The notes: generated by a model not told the origin, from the letters alone. A DNA stretch of 64,000 bases from Crocinitomicaceae bacterium (GCA_020635955.1 JACJYW010000004.1:372001-436000); one strand, 5' to 3'; numbered from the stretch's first letter, positions 16,890 to 26,930 are shown. Program-made: numbers and translations.

Positions 16890-19100
16890 ATGGCAGACAT
16901 ATCGGAAATAGATCTTGAACAGGAACGAAAGGAGATCCTTAACGCTTATAAAGGATTACTTAGGGCCAGTAGAAATTACCGTGATCGGGAAGATACCAAG
17001 ATCATTCGTAAAGCCTTTGACATTGCCATGGAAGCGCATAGTGATATGCGAAGAAAATCAGGTGAACCGTACATTTATCACCCCATTTCAGTAGCAAGGA
17101 TATGTTGTGAGGAGATGGGATTGGGAACCACTTCTATCGTTGCGGCCTTATTACATGATACCGTAGAAGACACGCACATCACATTGAATGACATTGAAGA
17201 ACAATTTGGTGTTAAGGTTCGAGACATTATTGACGGATTGACCAAAATCCCTGAAGTTTTTGATGATAACATTTCATTACAAGCAGAGAATTTCAGAAAA
17301 CTGATCCTTACCATTTCTGATGACCTTAGGGTAACATTTATCAAAATGGCCGATCGTTTGCACAACATGCGAACGCTGGAATCTATGCGTCCGGATAAGA
17401 GACTAAAGATCTGTTCTGAAACTGAATTTTTATATGCTCCCCTGGCCCACCGTTTAGGGTTCAATTCCATTAAAACTGAATTTGAAGACATTATCTTCAA
17501 GTACAAAGAGCCAGTGATCTACCAACAGATCGAACAAAAACTGGAGAAAACAAAAGAGGTGCGTAATAGATTTATTCGCCACTTCACCAATCCGATAAGA
17601 ATACGTCTGGAAAATGAAAACATTGATTTTTCAATTAAAGCCAGAACGAAGAGTATTCCTTCGATCTTTAAAAAGATCCAAAACAAGCATGTCACTTTTG
17701 ACGAGATCTATGACATTTTCGCTATTCGAATTATTGTAGATGTGCCAATTGAAGATGAAAAACCGGCTTGCTGGAAGATCTACTCTATCGTTACCGATTT
17801 TTACCAACCCAATCCTGACCGTTTAAGAGACTGGATCTCTATACCAAAGGCCAATGGATATGAATCGTTACATACTACTGTAATGAGTCCGTCTGGAAAA
17901 TGGGTAGAAGTTCAGATCAGAACAAAACGGATGGACGAAGTTGCAGAAATGGGATATGCGGCTCACTGGAAATACAAGGAAAACTCTCCTCAGGACAATA
18001 CTTTTGATCGTTGGGTAGGCGAAGTTCGAGACCTCCTTGAAAATTCAGAATCAAATGCCCTTGATTTTATTGATGAATTCAAACTGAACCTGTTCAGTGA
18101 CGAGATCTTTATTTTTACTCCAACCGGTGATCTTCGAGTACTTCCTAAAGGATCAACAACACTTGACTTTGCGTTTGATATTCATACTGATATTGGATTG
18201 TCTTGTATAGGTGCTAAAGTGAATGGTAAACTAATGCCTCTAAGCCATGAATTGCAATCAGGTGATCAGGTGGATATCATTCGATCAAAACAACAAAAAC
18301 CTAAAGAAGACTGGTTAAAGTTCGTTGCTACTGCCAGAGCAAAAGCTAAGATCAAAGCAGCTTTAAAAGAAGAGCTTAAAGCCATAGCTTCAGATGGTAA
18401 AGAGATCTTGCAACGTAAATTGCGCCAGGTAAAGGTGGACTGGACGAGTGAGAATATTCAGATCCTTGAAAAATTCTATGGTGTTCCGGGAGCAACTGAT
18501 TTCTATTATCAAATTGCAAAGGGAAAAATAGATCTTTCTAAGATCAGGCAATTGGAAATTGAGAATCACCATTTCTTACCTTATAAGAAATCCGCACCAA
18601 AAGAGCATCAAAAAACATTGATGCAGGATATCATTACTCAAGTTGACAGTAAAAAGGATACGATCATTATAGGTGAGGATTTTAAGGAATTCGAATATAA
18701 ACTAGCCAACTGCTGTTCACCTATTCCGGGGGACGAAGTGTTTGGATTTATTACTGCTACGGATGGGATCAAGATCCACCGTACCAATTGTCCTAATGCT
18801 ACGCAGTTAATGTCCAACTATGCCTATCGGATTTTAAAAGCTACCTGGCAAAGTTCTAGAGTTAAGGAACGTTTAACAGCTTTGGTGATCTCTGGTATAG
18901 ACGATATCGGTATTGTAAACAATATTACCAAGGTCATTACAGAAGTGCATGGGGTGAATATGAAATCTATTTCATTCGAAACAGAAGATGGTTTGTTTAC
19001 AGGTAAAATTGAATTGTACGTTTTCGACACAGAACAATTGGAATCATTAATTTTGAAATTCGAGCAAATTGAAGGTGTTAGACAGGTGACTAGGATTTAA
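16890..19100 (+). CDS. rel: Bifunctional (p)ppGpp synthetase/hydrolase
   Basis: Rel/SpoT-type enzyme of 736 residues that makes and degrades the alarmone (p)ppGpp. The N-terminal HD hydrolase domain is intact, with YHPISVARI, H89-D90 in HDTVEDT and RLHNMRTLES. The synthetase domain also looks intact, with DIFAIRIIVD, R313-D314 in RDWISIPK and NGYESLHTTV. A TGS domain (IFIFTPTGDLRVLPKGST) and a zinc-finger-like region (NCCSPIPGDEVFG) follow. A C-terminal ACT domain completes the protein (TALVISGIDDIGIVNNIT). Keeping both catalytic motifs argues for a dual-function enzyme. Its stop overlaps the convergent peptidase stop by 4 bases. Confidence 0.95.
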   Translation: MADISEIDLEQERKEILNAYKGLLRASRNYRDREDTKIIRKAFDIAMEAHSDMRRKSGEPYIYHPISVARICCEEMGLGTTSIVAALLHDTVEDTHITLNDIEEQFGVKVRDIIDGLTKIPEVFDDNISLQAENFRKLILTISDDLRVTFIKMADRLHNMRTLESMRPDKRLKICSETEFLYAPLAHRLGFNSIKTEFEDIIFKYKEPVIYQQIEQKLEKTKEVRNRFIRHFTNPIRIRLENENIDFSIKARTKSIPSIFKKIQNKHVTFDEIYDIFAIRIIVDVPIEDEKPACWKIYSIVTDFYQPNPDRLRDWISIPKANGYESLHTTVMSPSGKWVEVQIRTKRMDEVAEMGYAAHWKYKENSPQDNTFDRWVGEVRDLLENSESNALDFIDEFKLNLFSDEIFIFTPTGDLRVLPKGSTTLDFAFDIHTDIGLSCIGAKVNGKLMPLSHELQSGDQVDIIRSKQQKPKEDWLKFVATARAKAKIKAALKEELKAIASDGKEILQRKLRQVKVDWTSENIQILEKFYGVPGATDFYYQIAKGKIDLSKIRQLEIENHHFLPYKKSAPKEHQKTLMQDIITQVDSKKDTIIIGEDFKEFEYKLANCCSPIPGDEVFGFITATDGIKIHRTNCPNATQLMSNYAYRILKATWQSSRVKERLTALVISGIDDIGIVNNITKVITEVHGVNMKSISFETEDGLFTGKIELYVFDTEQLESLILKFEQIEGVRQVTRI

Positions 19101-19984
19101 TACGACTCCGAATTCTTCAAACAGCAATCATCATACTTTTTCCCACTTCCGCAAGGACAAGGGTCATATTTGCTAGTGTATTTGTATTGTTCGATCAACT
19201 CCTTTGGTGGATTGAAAAAACTATCCAGAGCATTGTAAAGAGCAGGATGTTCAGTTTTCATAGCATCAGGTTTCTCAAAGAAGTACTCCCCTACCACGGC
19301 CAGGAATTCTGCTTCATTCACGCCACCATATTCTCTAATATCTGAATCTCCCAAATTGATCTCATCCATTTTAGTTTTGATCAGATAAAGCCAGGGTTCT
19401 ATATCATTTTCCTTCATCAGGGTTTCCAAAACACCATCTACTTCACCGTCTCCTTTGTCCAACAAATGCAAAAACTCATGGATTCCTACATTTTTTCCAT
19501 CCGTATGGTCTTCAAATCCATGATGCAAGGCCTTTCTAGACAACATAACCTTCCCATGCATTTCACCCCATCCCACAAGTCCATGCGCCATGTGATCACT
19601 GTTAGGAATTGGAAATTTATCAGGATGCAGATGTACTTCCCTCAACCCTGAATAGTGCCATTGTTTGAATCGAAAAATAGGAATGATTGCACTTGCCGCA
19701 ATCAATACCTGATCATCATGCGAAACCTGAGTTTGAATTCCAACAATGCGGACGTTTAAAAGAAAAACGTGCACTTTATATTCAAACAACTTGCGCTCTT
19801 CCCTGTTTAACTTCTTATAGAATTCAACTTTTTGCTCAAGAATACTGCGCCATTGATACGGAAAATCACGGTCAGGCTTTCGAAGTGGAGATGATATTTT
19901 TCCGTATTTACTTTTAAAGTAGACAAATACGATTCCCAGCATTATTCCGGCGACAATTAAAATGATTAATTGTTGTTCATCCAT
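19097..19984 (-). CDS. MtfA-like M90 zinc peptidase with C-terminal SEC-C motif
   Basis: About 295 residues from ATG 19984; a GTG two codons upstream is a less likely start. One N-terminal membrane segment (LIILIVAGIMLGIVFVYF) is followed by the M90/MtfA peptidase domain with HEFLH as the HExxH zinc site (about residues 169-173) and a downstream conserved EAEFLAVVGEYFFEKP. MtfA of enterobacteria is soluble and interacts with the Mlc glucose repressor. This version is membrane-anchored and ends in a SEC-C metal-binding motif (DPCPCGSGKKYDDCC), which in SecA binds zinc and partner proteins. Substrates are unknown. It is convergent with rel. Confidence 0.88.
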   Translation of the reverse strand: MDEQQLIILIVAGIMLGIVFVYFKSKYGKISSPLRKPDRDFPYQWRSILEQKVEFYKKLNREERKLFEYKVHVFLLNVRIVGIQTQVSHDDQVLIAASAIIPIFRFKQWHYSGLREVHLHPDKFPIPNSDHMAHGLVGWGEMHGKVMLSRKALHHGFEDHTDGKNVGIHEFLHLLDKGDGEVDGVLETLMKENDIEPWLYLIKTKMDEINLGDSDIREYGGVNEAEFLAVVGEYFFEKPDAMKTEHPALYNALDSFFNPPKELIEQYKYTSKYDPCPCGSGKKYDDCCLKNSESY

Positions 19985-20082
19985 GATCACAATATAGGGT
20001 TATTAGAATGATTAAATTATAATTTGCTGAATGTCTTCCCTATAATCATTCTAAATAAAGTAGTTGCAGTTTAAAAACTTCG

Positions 20083-20090
20083 TATCTTTG
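20083..20090 (+). promoter_or_regulatory. -7 box (TATCTTTG) upstream of the Fur-family gene
   Basis: An exact TAnnTTTG match lies 15 nt before the ATG at 20106. A TTG at 20064-20066 is the nearest -33-like triplet, 16 nt upstream, which is shorter than the usual 19-21. This probably starts the fur-STAS-purA transcript. Confidence 0.55.
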
Positions 20091-20105
20091 GGCATCCAAT
20101 ACGCT

Positions 20106-20561
20106 ATGGAAAAAGAGGAATTGCAGCAAACGGTCAGAGACATCTTTTCTAATTTCTTAGAAAAGAATGGACACCGTAAAACACCTGAAAGGTTCGCTAT
20201 TCTTGCAGAAATTTATGCACAGAAAGGGCATTTTGATATTGAATCCCTGTATGTGAATATGAAAAACAAGAATTATCGTGTAAGTAGAGCTACACTCTAT
20301 AACACCATGGAACTTTTGCTGGCGTCAAACCTTGTTCGTAAACACCAGTTTGACAATATTTCTCAGTTTGAAAAAGCTTATGGATTCAGACAGCACGATC
20401 ATGTGATCTGTACCAACTCTGGAGATGTGATCGAATTTTGTGACCCTAGAATTGAGAAGATCAAAGCTACAGTTGAAGAACTATTCAACGTAAAGATCCA
20501 TACACATTCACTTTATTTCTACGGAGAAAAGATCCAGGAACCGACTAATTCAAAAAAATGA
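20106..20561 (+). CDS. Fur-family transcriptional regulator
   Basis: Metal-responsive repressor family, 151 residues from ATG 20106; an in-frame upstream extension would include the promoter box. The N-terminal winged helix contains RKTPERFAILAEIY and RVSRATLYNTMELLL. The dimerisation domain has FRQHDHVICTNSGDVIEFCDP. The usual second cysteine of the CxxC structural zinc site is absent (CTNSG), and the usual HHHH string is reduced to QHDH, so the metal set differs from classical Fur. The target metal (iron, zinc or peroxide sensing) cannot be told. The STAS gene starts within its stop codon (4-base overlap). Confidence 0.88.
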   Translation: MEKEELQQTVRDIFSNFLEKNGHRKTPERFAILAEIYAQKGHFDIESLYVNMKNKNYRVSRATLYNTMELLLASNLVRKHQFDNISQFEKAYGFRQHDHVICTNSGDVIEFCDPRIEKIKATVEELFNVKIHTHSLYFYGEKIQEPTNSKK

Positions 20562-20917
20562 GTTTAACGGTTACTACACATCATCATATAAACTGCAATG
20601 AATTGATCCTAAAGGGAAGTCCTTTATCTGATCTTGATTTTGAACCACTGATCAGCAAGGTTGACGAATTATTGGATCAAAAAGAGTTGAATGTGGTGAT
20701 CAACCTTGAAAACATAAAACTTTTGAACAGTTTGGGCATTAAGTCATTGATCAAAGTCTTTACTAAATGCAGAAACCATGGTGGTGACCTCTATATTGTT
20801 AATATCTCTGAGAAAATTAACCAGGTTTTACTGCTCACTAAACTAAATACAGTTCTTAATATTGCACCTTCGCTAAATGAAGCTATAAATCAATTTGCAA
20901 AAGAGAATGAAAGTTGA
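20558..20917 (+). CDS. STAS-domain anti-sigma-factor antagonist
   Basis: Single STAS domain of 119 residues. S58 in LLNSLGIKSLI sits where SpoIIAA/RsbV proteins are phosphorylated by an anti-sigma kinase. In that family a PP2C phosphatase reactivates the antagonist. Two PP2C/SpoIIE proteins lie 3-8 kb downstream on the same strand (23727 and 28662), making them candidate partners by inference. The gene overlaps fur by 4 bases and purA by 11 bases. The sigma factor or other output is not in the window. Confidence 0.85.
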   Translation: MSLTVTTHHHINCNELILKGSPLSDLDFEPLISKVDELLDQKELNVVINLENIKLLNSLGIKSLIKVFTKCRNHGGDLYIVNISEKINQVLLLTKLNTVLNIAPSLNEAINQFAKENES

Positions 20918-22175
20918 TGTTTTACTAGGATTACAGTGGGGAGATGAAGGAAAAGGAAAGATCGTTGATGTAGTTACACCTGACTACGATATTATTGCCA
21001 GATTTCAAGGTGGACCAAATGCTGGTCACACACTAATTTTTGAAGGACAAAAGCAAGTGCTTCATACCATCCCTTCTGGTATATTTAGAAAAAACACTAT
21101 GAATGTTATCGGTAACGGTGTTGTGATCGATCCGGTAACCTTAAAGGCTGAAATTGAAAAGATCGAAGCCAGAGGAGTAGACGTTTCTAAAAACCTGCTC
21201 ATTTCAAGAAAAGCACATCTCATTTTGCCTACTCATAAGATCCTGGATAAATTCTCTGAAGAAGCAAAAGGAAAGAAAAAGATTGGATCTACATTAAAAG
21301 GTATTGGTCCAACTTATATGGACAAAACGGGAAGAAACGGTATCAGAATTGGCGATACTGAACATCCTAAGTTCAAAAAGAAATACAAGGCCCTGGTTGA
21401 TAAACACAAAGGAATCCTAGGAGATTACAAATACAAAAAGTTGCTAAAAGAAAGTGAAGAAACCTGGTTTGAGGCAATTGAGTATTTGAAAAGAATTCCG
21501 TTGATCGATAGTGAACATTATTTGAATAATGCTTTGCAAGTTGGTAAAAAGATATTGGCTGAAGGTGCACAGGGAACAATGTTAGATATTGATTTTGGAA
21601 CCTATCCTTTTGTTACGTCATCAAATACGGTAACTGCCGGAACATGTACTGGTTTAGGTATTGCACCAAACAAAGTAGGAGAAGTAATTGGTATTTTCAA
21701 AGCCTATTGTACACGTGTTGGTAGCGGACCATTCCCTACTGAATTAGATAATAAGATTGGTCAAAAAATCCGTGAAATAGGTCATGAATATGGCGCTACC
21801 ACAGGAAGAGACAGAAGATGTGGATGGATTGATCTACCGGCATTGAAATATGCCTGCATGATCAACGGAGCTACTCAATTGTCTATGATGAAGGCTGATG
21901 TTTTAGACACATTTGAAACTATAAAAGTGTGTACACATTATGAAGTGAATGGCCAAAAAGTTGATTATCTTCCTTATGACATCAATGATCTAGAGATCAT
22001 CCCGGTATATAAAGAAGTAAAAGGATGGAATACTTCACTATCAGATTTGAAAGATCTATCTAAAGCTCCTCAGGAATTTTTAGACTACATCACATACTTA
22101 GAATCAGAATTAAACGTTCCTATAACTATCGTTTCTGTAGGTCCTGACAGAGAACAGACGATTATTAAAAAATAG
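20907..22175 (+). CDS. purA: Adenylosuccinate synthetase
   Basis: Joins IMP and aspartate using GTP to form adenylosuccinate, the first committed step to AMP. It has 422 residues from ATG 20907 (MKVDVLLGLQWGDEGKGK), which gives the normal family start; an upstream in-frame ATG would add four residues. Key motifs are GDEGKGK (phosphate/Mg loop), GGPNAGHT, GIGPTYMDK, EGAQGTMLDIDFGTYP and TTGRDRRCGW. The gene overlaps the STAS gene and is followed, with no gap, by a TTG-started gene. Confidence 0.97.
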   Translation: MKVDVLLGLQWGDEGKGKIVDVVTPDYDIIARFQGGPNAGHTLIFEGQKQVLHTIPSGIFRKNTMNVIGNGVVIDPVTLKAEIEKIEARGVDVSKNLLISRKAHLILPTHKILDKFSEEAKGKKKIGSTLKGIGPTYMDKTGRNGIRIGDTEHPKFKKKYKALVDKHKGILGDYKYKKLLKESEETWFEAIEYLKRIPLIDSEHYLNNALQVGKKILAEGAQGTMLDIDFGTYPFVTSSNTVTAGTCTGLGIAPNKVGEVIGIFKAYCTRVGSGPFPTELDNKIGQKIREIGHEYGATTGRDRRCGWIDLPALKYACMINGATQLSMMKADVLDTFETIKVCTHYEVNGQKVDYLPYDINDLEIIPVYKEVKGWNTSLSDLKDLSKAPQEFLDYITYLESELNVPITIVSVGPDREQTIIKK

Positions 22176-23711
22176 TTGCAACGACAATTTAAAATATTGA
22201 TCGCGGCACTTTTTATAAGTGCCGTTTTTTTACCATGGAATTCCCTTGCACAGGAAGACGTGGTGAAGCTCGTATTTGCTGAAACTGTAAAGGATGTGGA
22301 AGGCAAGAAAAATGTCACAGAGGCTGTTGGTAATGTTCACTTTGAACACAATAGAACCCATTTATATTGTGATTCTGCCCTATTCTATCGCGATATTGAA
22401 GTAGTCTATGCCTACAGTCATGTGCATATAAATCAAGGGGATACCATCAACCTTTTTTGCGATTCATTGATCTATGATGGAAAAACGGAGATCTCTAAAT
22501 TACAGGGGCATGTAAGGATGAGGGACAATAAATACAAACTGGTAACCGATTCATTAGAGTATGACGGAAATAAATCTATTGGATTCTATAAGAATCACGC
22601 AGTTATAACCAGTATTGATGAAGAAGAATTGAAGCTAACTTCCGTGAAAGGATATTATTATGCAACTAACAAGGCTTTTTTCTTTAAAGACAGTGTTCGG
22701 GTTGAAGGAGAATCTTACGAATTAGTTGCAGATACACTTGAGTTCAGAACTGAAACCTCCAGCGCACATTTTCACGGCCCAACCCAAATAATCATGGATT
22801 CATCCTATGTGGACTGTACCAGGGGAATTTATTACACTCAATCCGGGCTTGCTCAACTCTGGAATGGTGCGTGGCTTTACGAGAAGGAGAGAACCCTTTT
22901 TGCCGATAGTTTGATCTATAATGAGAAATCAGATATTGGTGAGGGATACTGCAATGTAAACCTTTATGATTCCACAGAAAATATTCAGTTTTTAGCCGAT
23001 TATCTTTGGAAATCTGAAGGTAATGATACTCTGATCCTGGAAAATGATGCTAAGATCATTCAATTCTCATCAAAAGATACACTCGTATTAATGGCAGATA
23101 GTATTTTTCACTATGAAGACACATCAGGAGAATACAAGACCTCAATAGCTCAAACAAATGTAGGTATCATCAATGGTGACCTGACAATTAGATGCGACTC
23201 AGCTTATTTCTCAGATAGAGACTCGATCATTAAATTCCATTTCGTTCCTGTTATGTGGAGCCAGGAAACTCAGCTCACTGCAGATTCAATATTTGCCACT
23301 TATTATGATGACGATTTTCATGAAATGTATCTTTACAATAATGCCTTTATTGCAACAGAACATGATAGCGTTCATTATGATCAGATAAAGGGTAAAATGA
23401 TGACCGCCTGGATTGATTCAAGTAAGATCCAAAAGGTGTATATTGAATCAAATGCTGAAACGCTCTACTACCTCACTGAAGATGAAAAAGATACACTTGG
23501 AAATGACGTGAAAGCAGTAAATGGCATGAACCGAATTGACTGCAATAAGATCTACATTTATTTCAAAAATTCAGAGATAGAGAACATTGCTTTTATTGAA
23601 CAACCAACAGGTACGTATTATTCCACCGATCTCATTCCAAAGAGTGATCTTTTTTTGAAGGGATTTTTATGGCAAATAGGCCTCAAACCGAAATCTCCGT
23701 TCGGGGAATAA
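22176..23711 (+). CDS. OstA/LptA-like LPS-transport protein, TTG start
   Basis: Exported protein of 511 residues with a signal peptide (IAALFISAVFLPWNSLAQ). The body consists of OstA/LptA-type jellyroll strands, with repeated motifs such as YCDSALFY, FCDSLIYDG and VTDSLEYDG. In the family these bind or bridge lipopolysaccharide between the membranes. The C-terminal half repeats the pattern with weaker similarity. The start is unusual: TTG at 22176 directly follows the purA TAG, and no ATG or GTG lies between it and the signal peptide. A weak TATCTTTA box lies at its end, just before the next gene. Confidence 0.82.
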   Translation: MQRQFKILIAALFISAVFLPWNSLAQEDVVKLVFAETVKDVEGKKNVTEAVGNVHFEHNRTHLYCDSALFYRDIEVVYAYSHVHINQGDTINLFCDSLIYDGKTEISKLQGHVRMRDNKYKLVTDSLEYDGNKSIGFYKNHAVITSIDEEELKLTSVKGYYYATNKAFFFKDSVRVEGESYELVADTLEFRTETSSAHFHGPTQIIMDSSYVDCTRGIYYTQSGLAQLWNGAWLYEKERTLFADSLIYNEKSDIGEGYCNVNLYDSTENIQFLADYLWKSEGNDTLILENDAKIIQFSSKDTLVLMADSIFHYEDTSGEYKTSIAQTNVGIINGDLTIRCDSAYFSDRDSIIKFHFVPVMWSQETQLTADSIFATYYDDDFHEMYLYNNAFIATEHDSVHYDQIKGKMMTAWIDSSKIQKVYIESNAETLYYLTEDEKDTLGNDVKAVNGMNRIDCNKIYIYFKNSEIENIAFIEQPTGTYYSTDLIPKSDLFLKGFLWQIGLKPKSPFGE

Positions 23712-23726
23712 TTCTATCTTTATCCC

Positions 23727-26700
23727 ATGAAATTTTTGCTCCCTTTCATACTGATCCTCATGGGAATTGGCTCTTATGGTCAAAACAACTATAAGTACGG
23801 GCAATTCAACATGGTAAGATTTACCAGAGATCAGTACGGTGGAGGTGTACAAAGCTGGGATATTGTTGAAGCCAATGACCATTCTATTTACGTAGCCAAT
23901 AACGGTGGTATCCTAGAATTTAACGGAGAAAAATGGACCAAGTTTGAAATGGAAAATTTCGAACATCCCCGTTCTTTAGCAAAAAATGATGCAGGTCAAA
24001 TTTTCATTGGTGGTCAAAATGAATTCGGTGTGGTTGCCCATGATGAAATGGGAAGAACATATGCTGATAAGATCTCAGATGCGGTAGATTCCATCAATTT
24101 TAATGATATCTGGAAGATCAATTGTATTGGAGATGTCACCTACTTCATGGCTCGCGAATATATATTCAGATATGAAAATGGCGATATTGAAGCAGTTCAG
24201 GTTCCCAATCATCTGATCATTGTAACCTCAACTATAATCAATGGAGAGCTGATCATGACCATGCGTTCTCAAGAAGATTATAAAAGCATTTACATACTTA
24301 AGGATGGGGCGTTTCAAACTGTAAAGAATTCTGAAGGAATTAGAGTCTACAAAACCGTCATGATCAATAATGATGAATATATTATTTCTGAAGATGGTAA
24401 ATTCTACGGTTTAGAGTCAGTTGGAGACAATTATATGGTGGTAGATATTGCCAGTAGAAAACTGGATCTAAAACCCGATTTTAATATTAAATCAATTGCC
24501 ATCAGTAATGATATGATCGTTGCAGGATCTAAAGGTCAGGGAGTAGAGATCTTTGACTATCAAGGTAGATTGATACGAACTTTTGGTTACAAGGATGGAC
24601 TGGAAGACATGATCACGCATAGTTGCATGTTTGACCACTATAACAACTTGTGGCTATGCAATGATGACGCGATCGTATTTATTGAAATGTCATCCGCCAT
24701 AACAACATTCAATGACAATTTAGGTGTACCTAGTGGTGTAACAGAAGACCTGGCTTTTGTTGATGATCAGATTTGTTTGGCTACACATGCAGATCTTCAG
24801 GTGAGCGAGCACCTTAGAGGGATCATGCAATTTAAAACTCAAAGTGTAGCAGGTTATGAGATCTACCAGATCAGAGATTTTACTTTTTCTGATGGCAAAG
24901 AATACTTAATGATCATTGGAAATGATGGAATATTTGCCGTTGACAAAAAATTTCAAGGTGGAATGGTGGCCAAATTTGTTTATGCCTGGGACCTATTTCA
25001 ATCTCCTAAAGATCCTGACCTTATTCTTGTTGGTTTAGATGGAAATGGTATTGGATCTATTCGATATGACAAAGGACAATTCAACTTTAATGGATCTTTC
25101 AAAAATACTGAAGGGGATGTACGATCCATCATCTCATATCATGATCAGATCTATTATTCTGTTCGTAATAAGGGAATTCATTTACTTGATACGACCAAAC
25201 AACAATCAGAAAATCTACTCACCGGATTGATAGAATATGAGGATGAAACCTCCAATTATGAACAATTCATGCTTACTACTTTCAAGGATAAGATCTATGC
25301 CGGAACAGCACACGGACTGTATGAAGTGGAAGGAGACCATTTGATCCCATCCTCATTATTAGATGGCAAATTCAATGAAGAGAAATTATTGGTTCATAGG
25401 TTGATCAACGATAATGACGAGAAACTTTGGTTGATCATGTTCCATATGTCTGATACTGATCAGGAAGAAGCAGAAGTAGGTTATTTAACCGTAGAAAATG
25501 GCGAATACAAATGGGTTTCAGCTGAATTCAGTCAATTGGAAGATGACGTGATCTTCACTATAAAGAAAGATAAAGAAGGTATTTATTGGATGGGAGGTAT
25601 TAATAATGTTTATGCCTATAATGAGCGTTTTAATACCGAATATGATAAACCTTTTAGTGCTAGAGTTTATGCCGTATACTTAAATGAAGATCAGGAATAC
25701 CTATTCAATCCTGATTATGTAACAAGCAAGGATCATAATATAGATTATGTGAATAACACCATCAAATTTGAGTTTACAACTGATGCTTATTTGGGTGGAT
25801 TCCAAAATGAGTACAGCTATTACCTTGAAGGCGAAGAAAGCGGTTGGAGCAAATGGAAGACAACCAATTATGTAGAGTTCCAGCGTTTATCTGAAGGAGA
25901 TTATACATTCCACCTTAAAGCTCGAAATTTCTACGGATATGAAAGTGAGGAAACTACTTTCTCATTTAGCATCCTTCCTCCATGGTACAGAACCTGGTGG
26001 GCATTCCTCATATATGCTATCCTGGTTATCTTATTGATCTATGTCATCATTCGATTAAGTATCCGCCGTGTTAAAGCACAAAATGAACGATTAGAGCAAA
26101 TTGTTGAAGAGAGAACGGCTGAGATTGCAGATCAAAACAAACAATTAGAACACCAAAAAGCAGAGATCGAGGAGAAAACAAATGATATTTTGGACAGTAT
26201 TAAGTATGCTGAAAGAATTCAAACCGCTATTCTTCCTACTGATGAATCCTTGAATAAGGTTTTTGATGGTGATCATTTTGTATTGTACAAACCAAAAGAT
26301 ATCGTTTCTGGAGACTTCTATTGGGCAGACAGATTTGACTCAGAGGCTATTTTTGCTGCAGTAGACTGCACAGGACATGGTGTACCTGGTGCATTCGTTA
26401 GTATCGTTGGATTTAATGGTCTGAACAGAACCGTCAATGAATTTAATCTTAGAAAACCAGGTGAGATTCTTGATAAGCTTGCTGAACTAGTGATTGGAAC
26501 TTTTGCGAAAAGTGAGTCTCAGATCAAAGATGGAATGGACATTGCCTTGTGTAATATCAATTATGCAACGCAGAAACTAACCTTCGCTGGTGCTAATAAT
26601 CCTTTGGTGATTGTCAGAAACGGTGAGATCCTGGAATTCAAAGCTAACAAACAGCCTATTGGAGAGTTCCAAAATCGTGTACCTTTCAATACACACGAAA

Positions 26701-26930
26701 TTGACCTTCAAAAAGGAGATTTGATCTATGTTTTCTCTGATGGTTATGCTGATCAGTTTGGTGGAGATAAAGGAAAGAAATTTAAAGGGAAGGCATTAAA
26801 AGAATTATTACTTGAGATTAGTAAATTTGAAATGAAAGAACAACACAGAAAACTGAACGAAGCTTTTGAATCCTGGAAAGGTGGTTTCGAGCAATTGGAT
26901 GATGTTTGTTTGTTTGGAGTTAAAATTTGA
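23727..26930 (+). CDS. Propeller-Y_Y_Y sensor with cytoplasmic SpoIIE phosphatase
   Basis: Membrane sensor phosphatase of 1067 residues. After a signal peptide (ending SYGQ), residues 25-640 form a periplasmic two-component-regulator-like propeller (LWLCND, IYAGTAHGLYEV). A Y_Y_Y domain follows near 670-750 (YSYYLEGEESGWSKW, YTFHLKARN). There is one membrane helix near 757-778, a coiled coil with IVEERTAEIADQNK, and a PP2C/SpoIIE domain from about 825. The metal-binding aspartates are kept (SGDFYWAD, AVDCTGHGVPGAF, FSDGYADQFGG). It would dephosphorylate a STAS antagonist in response to an external signal. The STAS protein at 20558 is the nearest candidate. Its 3' end has been duplicated downstream. 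Confidence 0.9.
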   Translation: MKFLLPFILILMGIGSYGQNNYKYGQFNMVRFTRDQYGGGVQSWDIVEANDHSIYVANNGGILEFNGEKWTKFEMENFEHPRSLAKNDAGQIFIGGQNEFGVVAHDEMGRTYADKISDAVDSINFNDIWKINCIGDVTYFMAREYIFRYENGDIEAVQVPNHLIIVTSTIINGELIMTMRSQEDYKSIYILKDGAFQTVKNSEGIRVYKTVMINNDEYIISEDGKFYGLESVGDNYMVVDIASRKLDLKPDFNIKSIAISNDMIVAGSKGQGVEIFDYQGRLIRTFGYKDGLEDMITHSCMFDHYNNLWLCNDDAIVFIEMSSAITTFNDNLGVPSGVTEDLAFVDDQICLATHADLQVSEHLRGIMQFKTQSVAGYEIYQIRDFTFSDGKEYLMIIGNDGIFAVDKKFQGGMVAKFVYAWDLFQSPKDPDLILVGLDGNGIGSIRYDKGQFNFNGSFKNTEGDVRSIISYHDQIYYSVRNKGIHLLDTTKQQSENLLTGLIEYEDETSNYEQFMLTTFKDKIYAGTAHGLYEVEGDHLIPSSLLDGKFNEEKLLVHRLINDNDEKLWLIMFHMSDTDQEEAEVGYLTVENGEYKWVSAEFSQLEDDVIFTIKKDKEGIYWMGGINNVYAYNERFNTEYDKPFSARVYAVYLNEDQEYLFNPDYVTSKDHNIDYVNNTIKFEFTTDAYLGGFQNEYSYYLEGEESGWSKWKTTNYVEFQRLSEGDYTFHLKARNFYGYESEETTFSFSILPPWYRTWWAFLIYAILVILLIYVIIRLSIRRVKAQNERLEQIVEERTAEIADQNKQLEHQKAEIEEKTNDILDSIKYAERIQTAILPTDESLNKVFDGDHFVLYKPKDIVSGDFYWADRFDSEAIFAAVDCTGHGVPGAFVSIVGFNGLNRTVNEFNLRKPGEILDKLAELVIGTFAKSESQIKDGMDIALCNINYATQKLTFAGANNPLVIVRNGEILEFKANKQPIGEFQNRVPFNTHEIDLQKGDLIYVFSDGYADQFGGDKGKKFKGKALKELLLEISKFEMKEQHRKLNEAFESWKGGFEQLDDVCLFGVKI

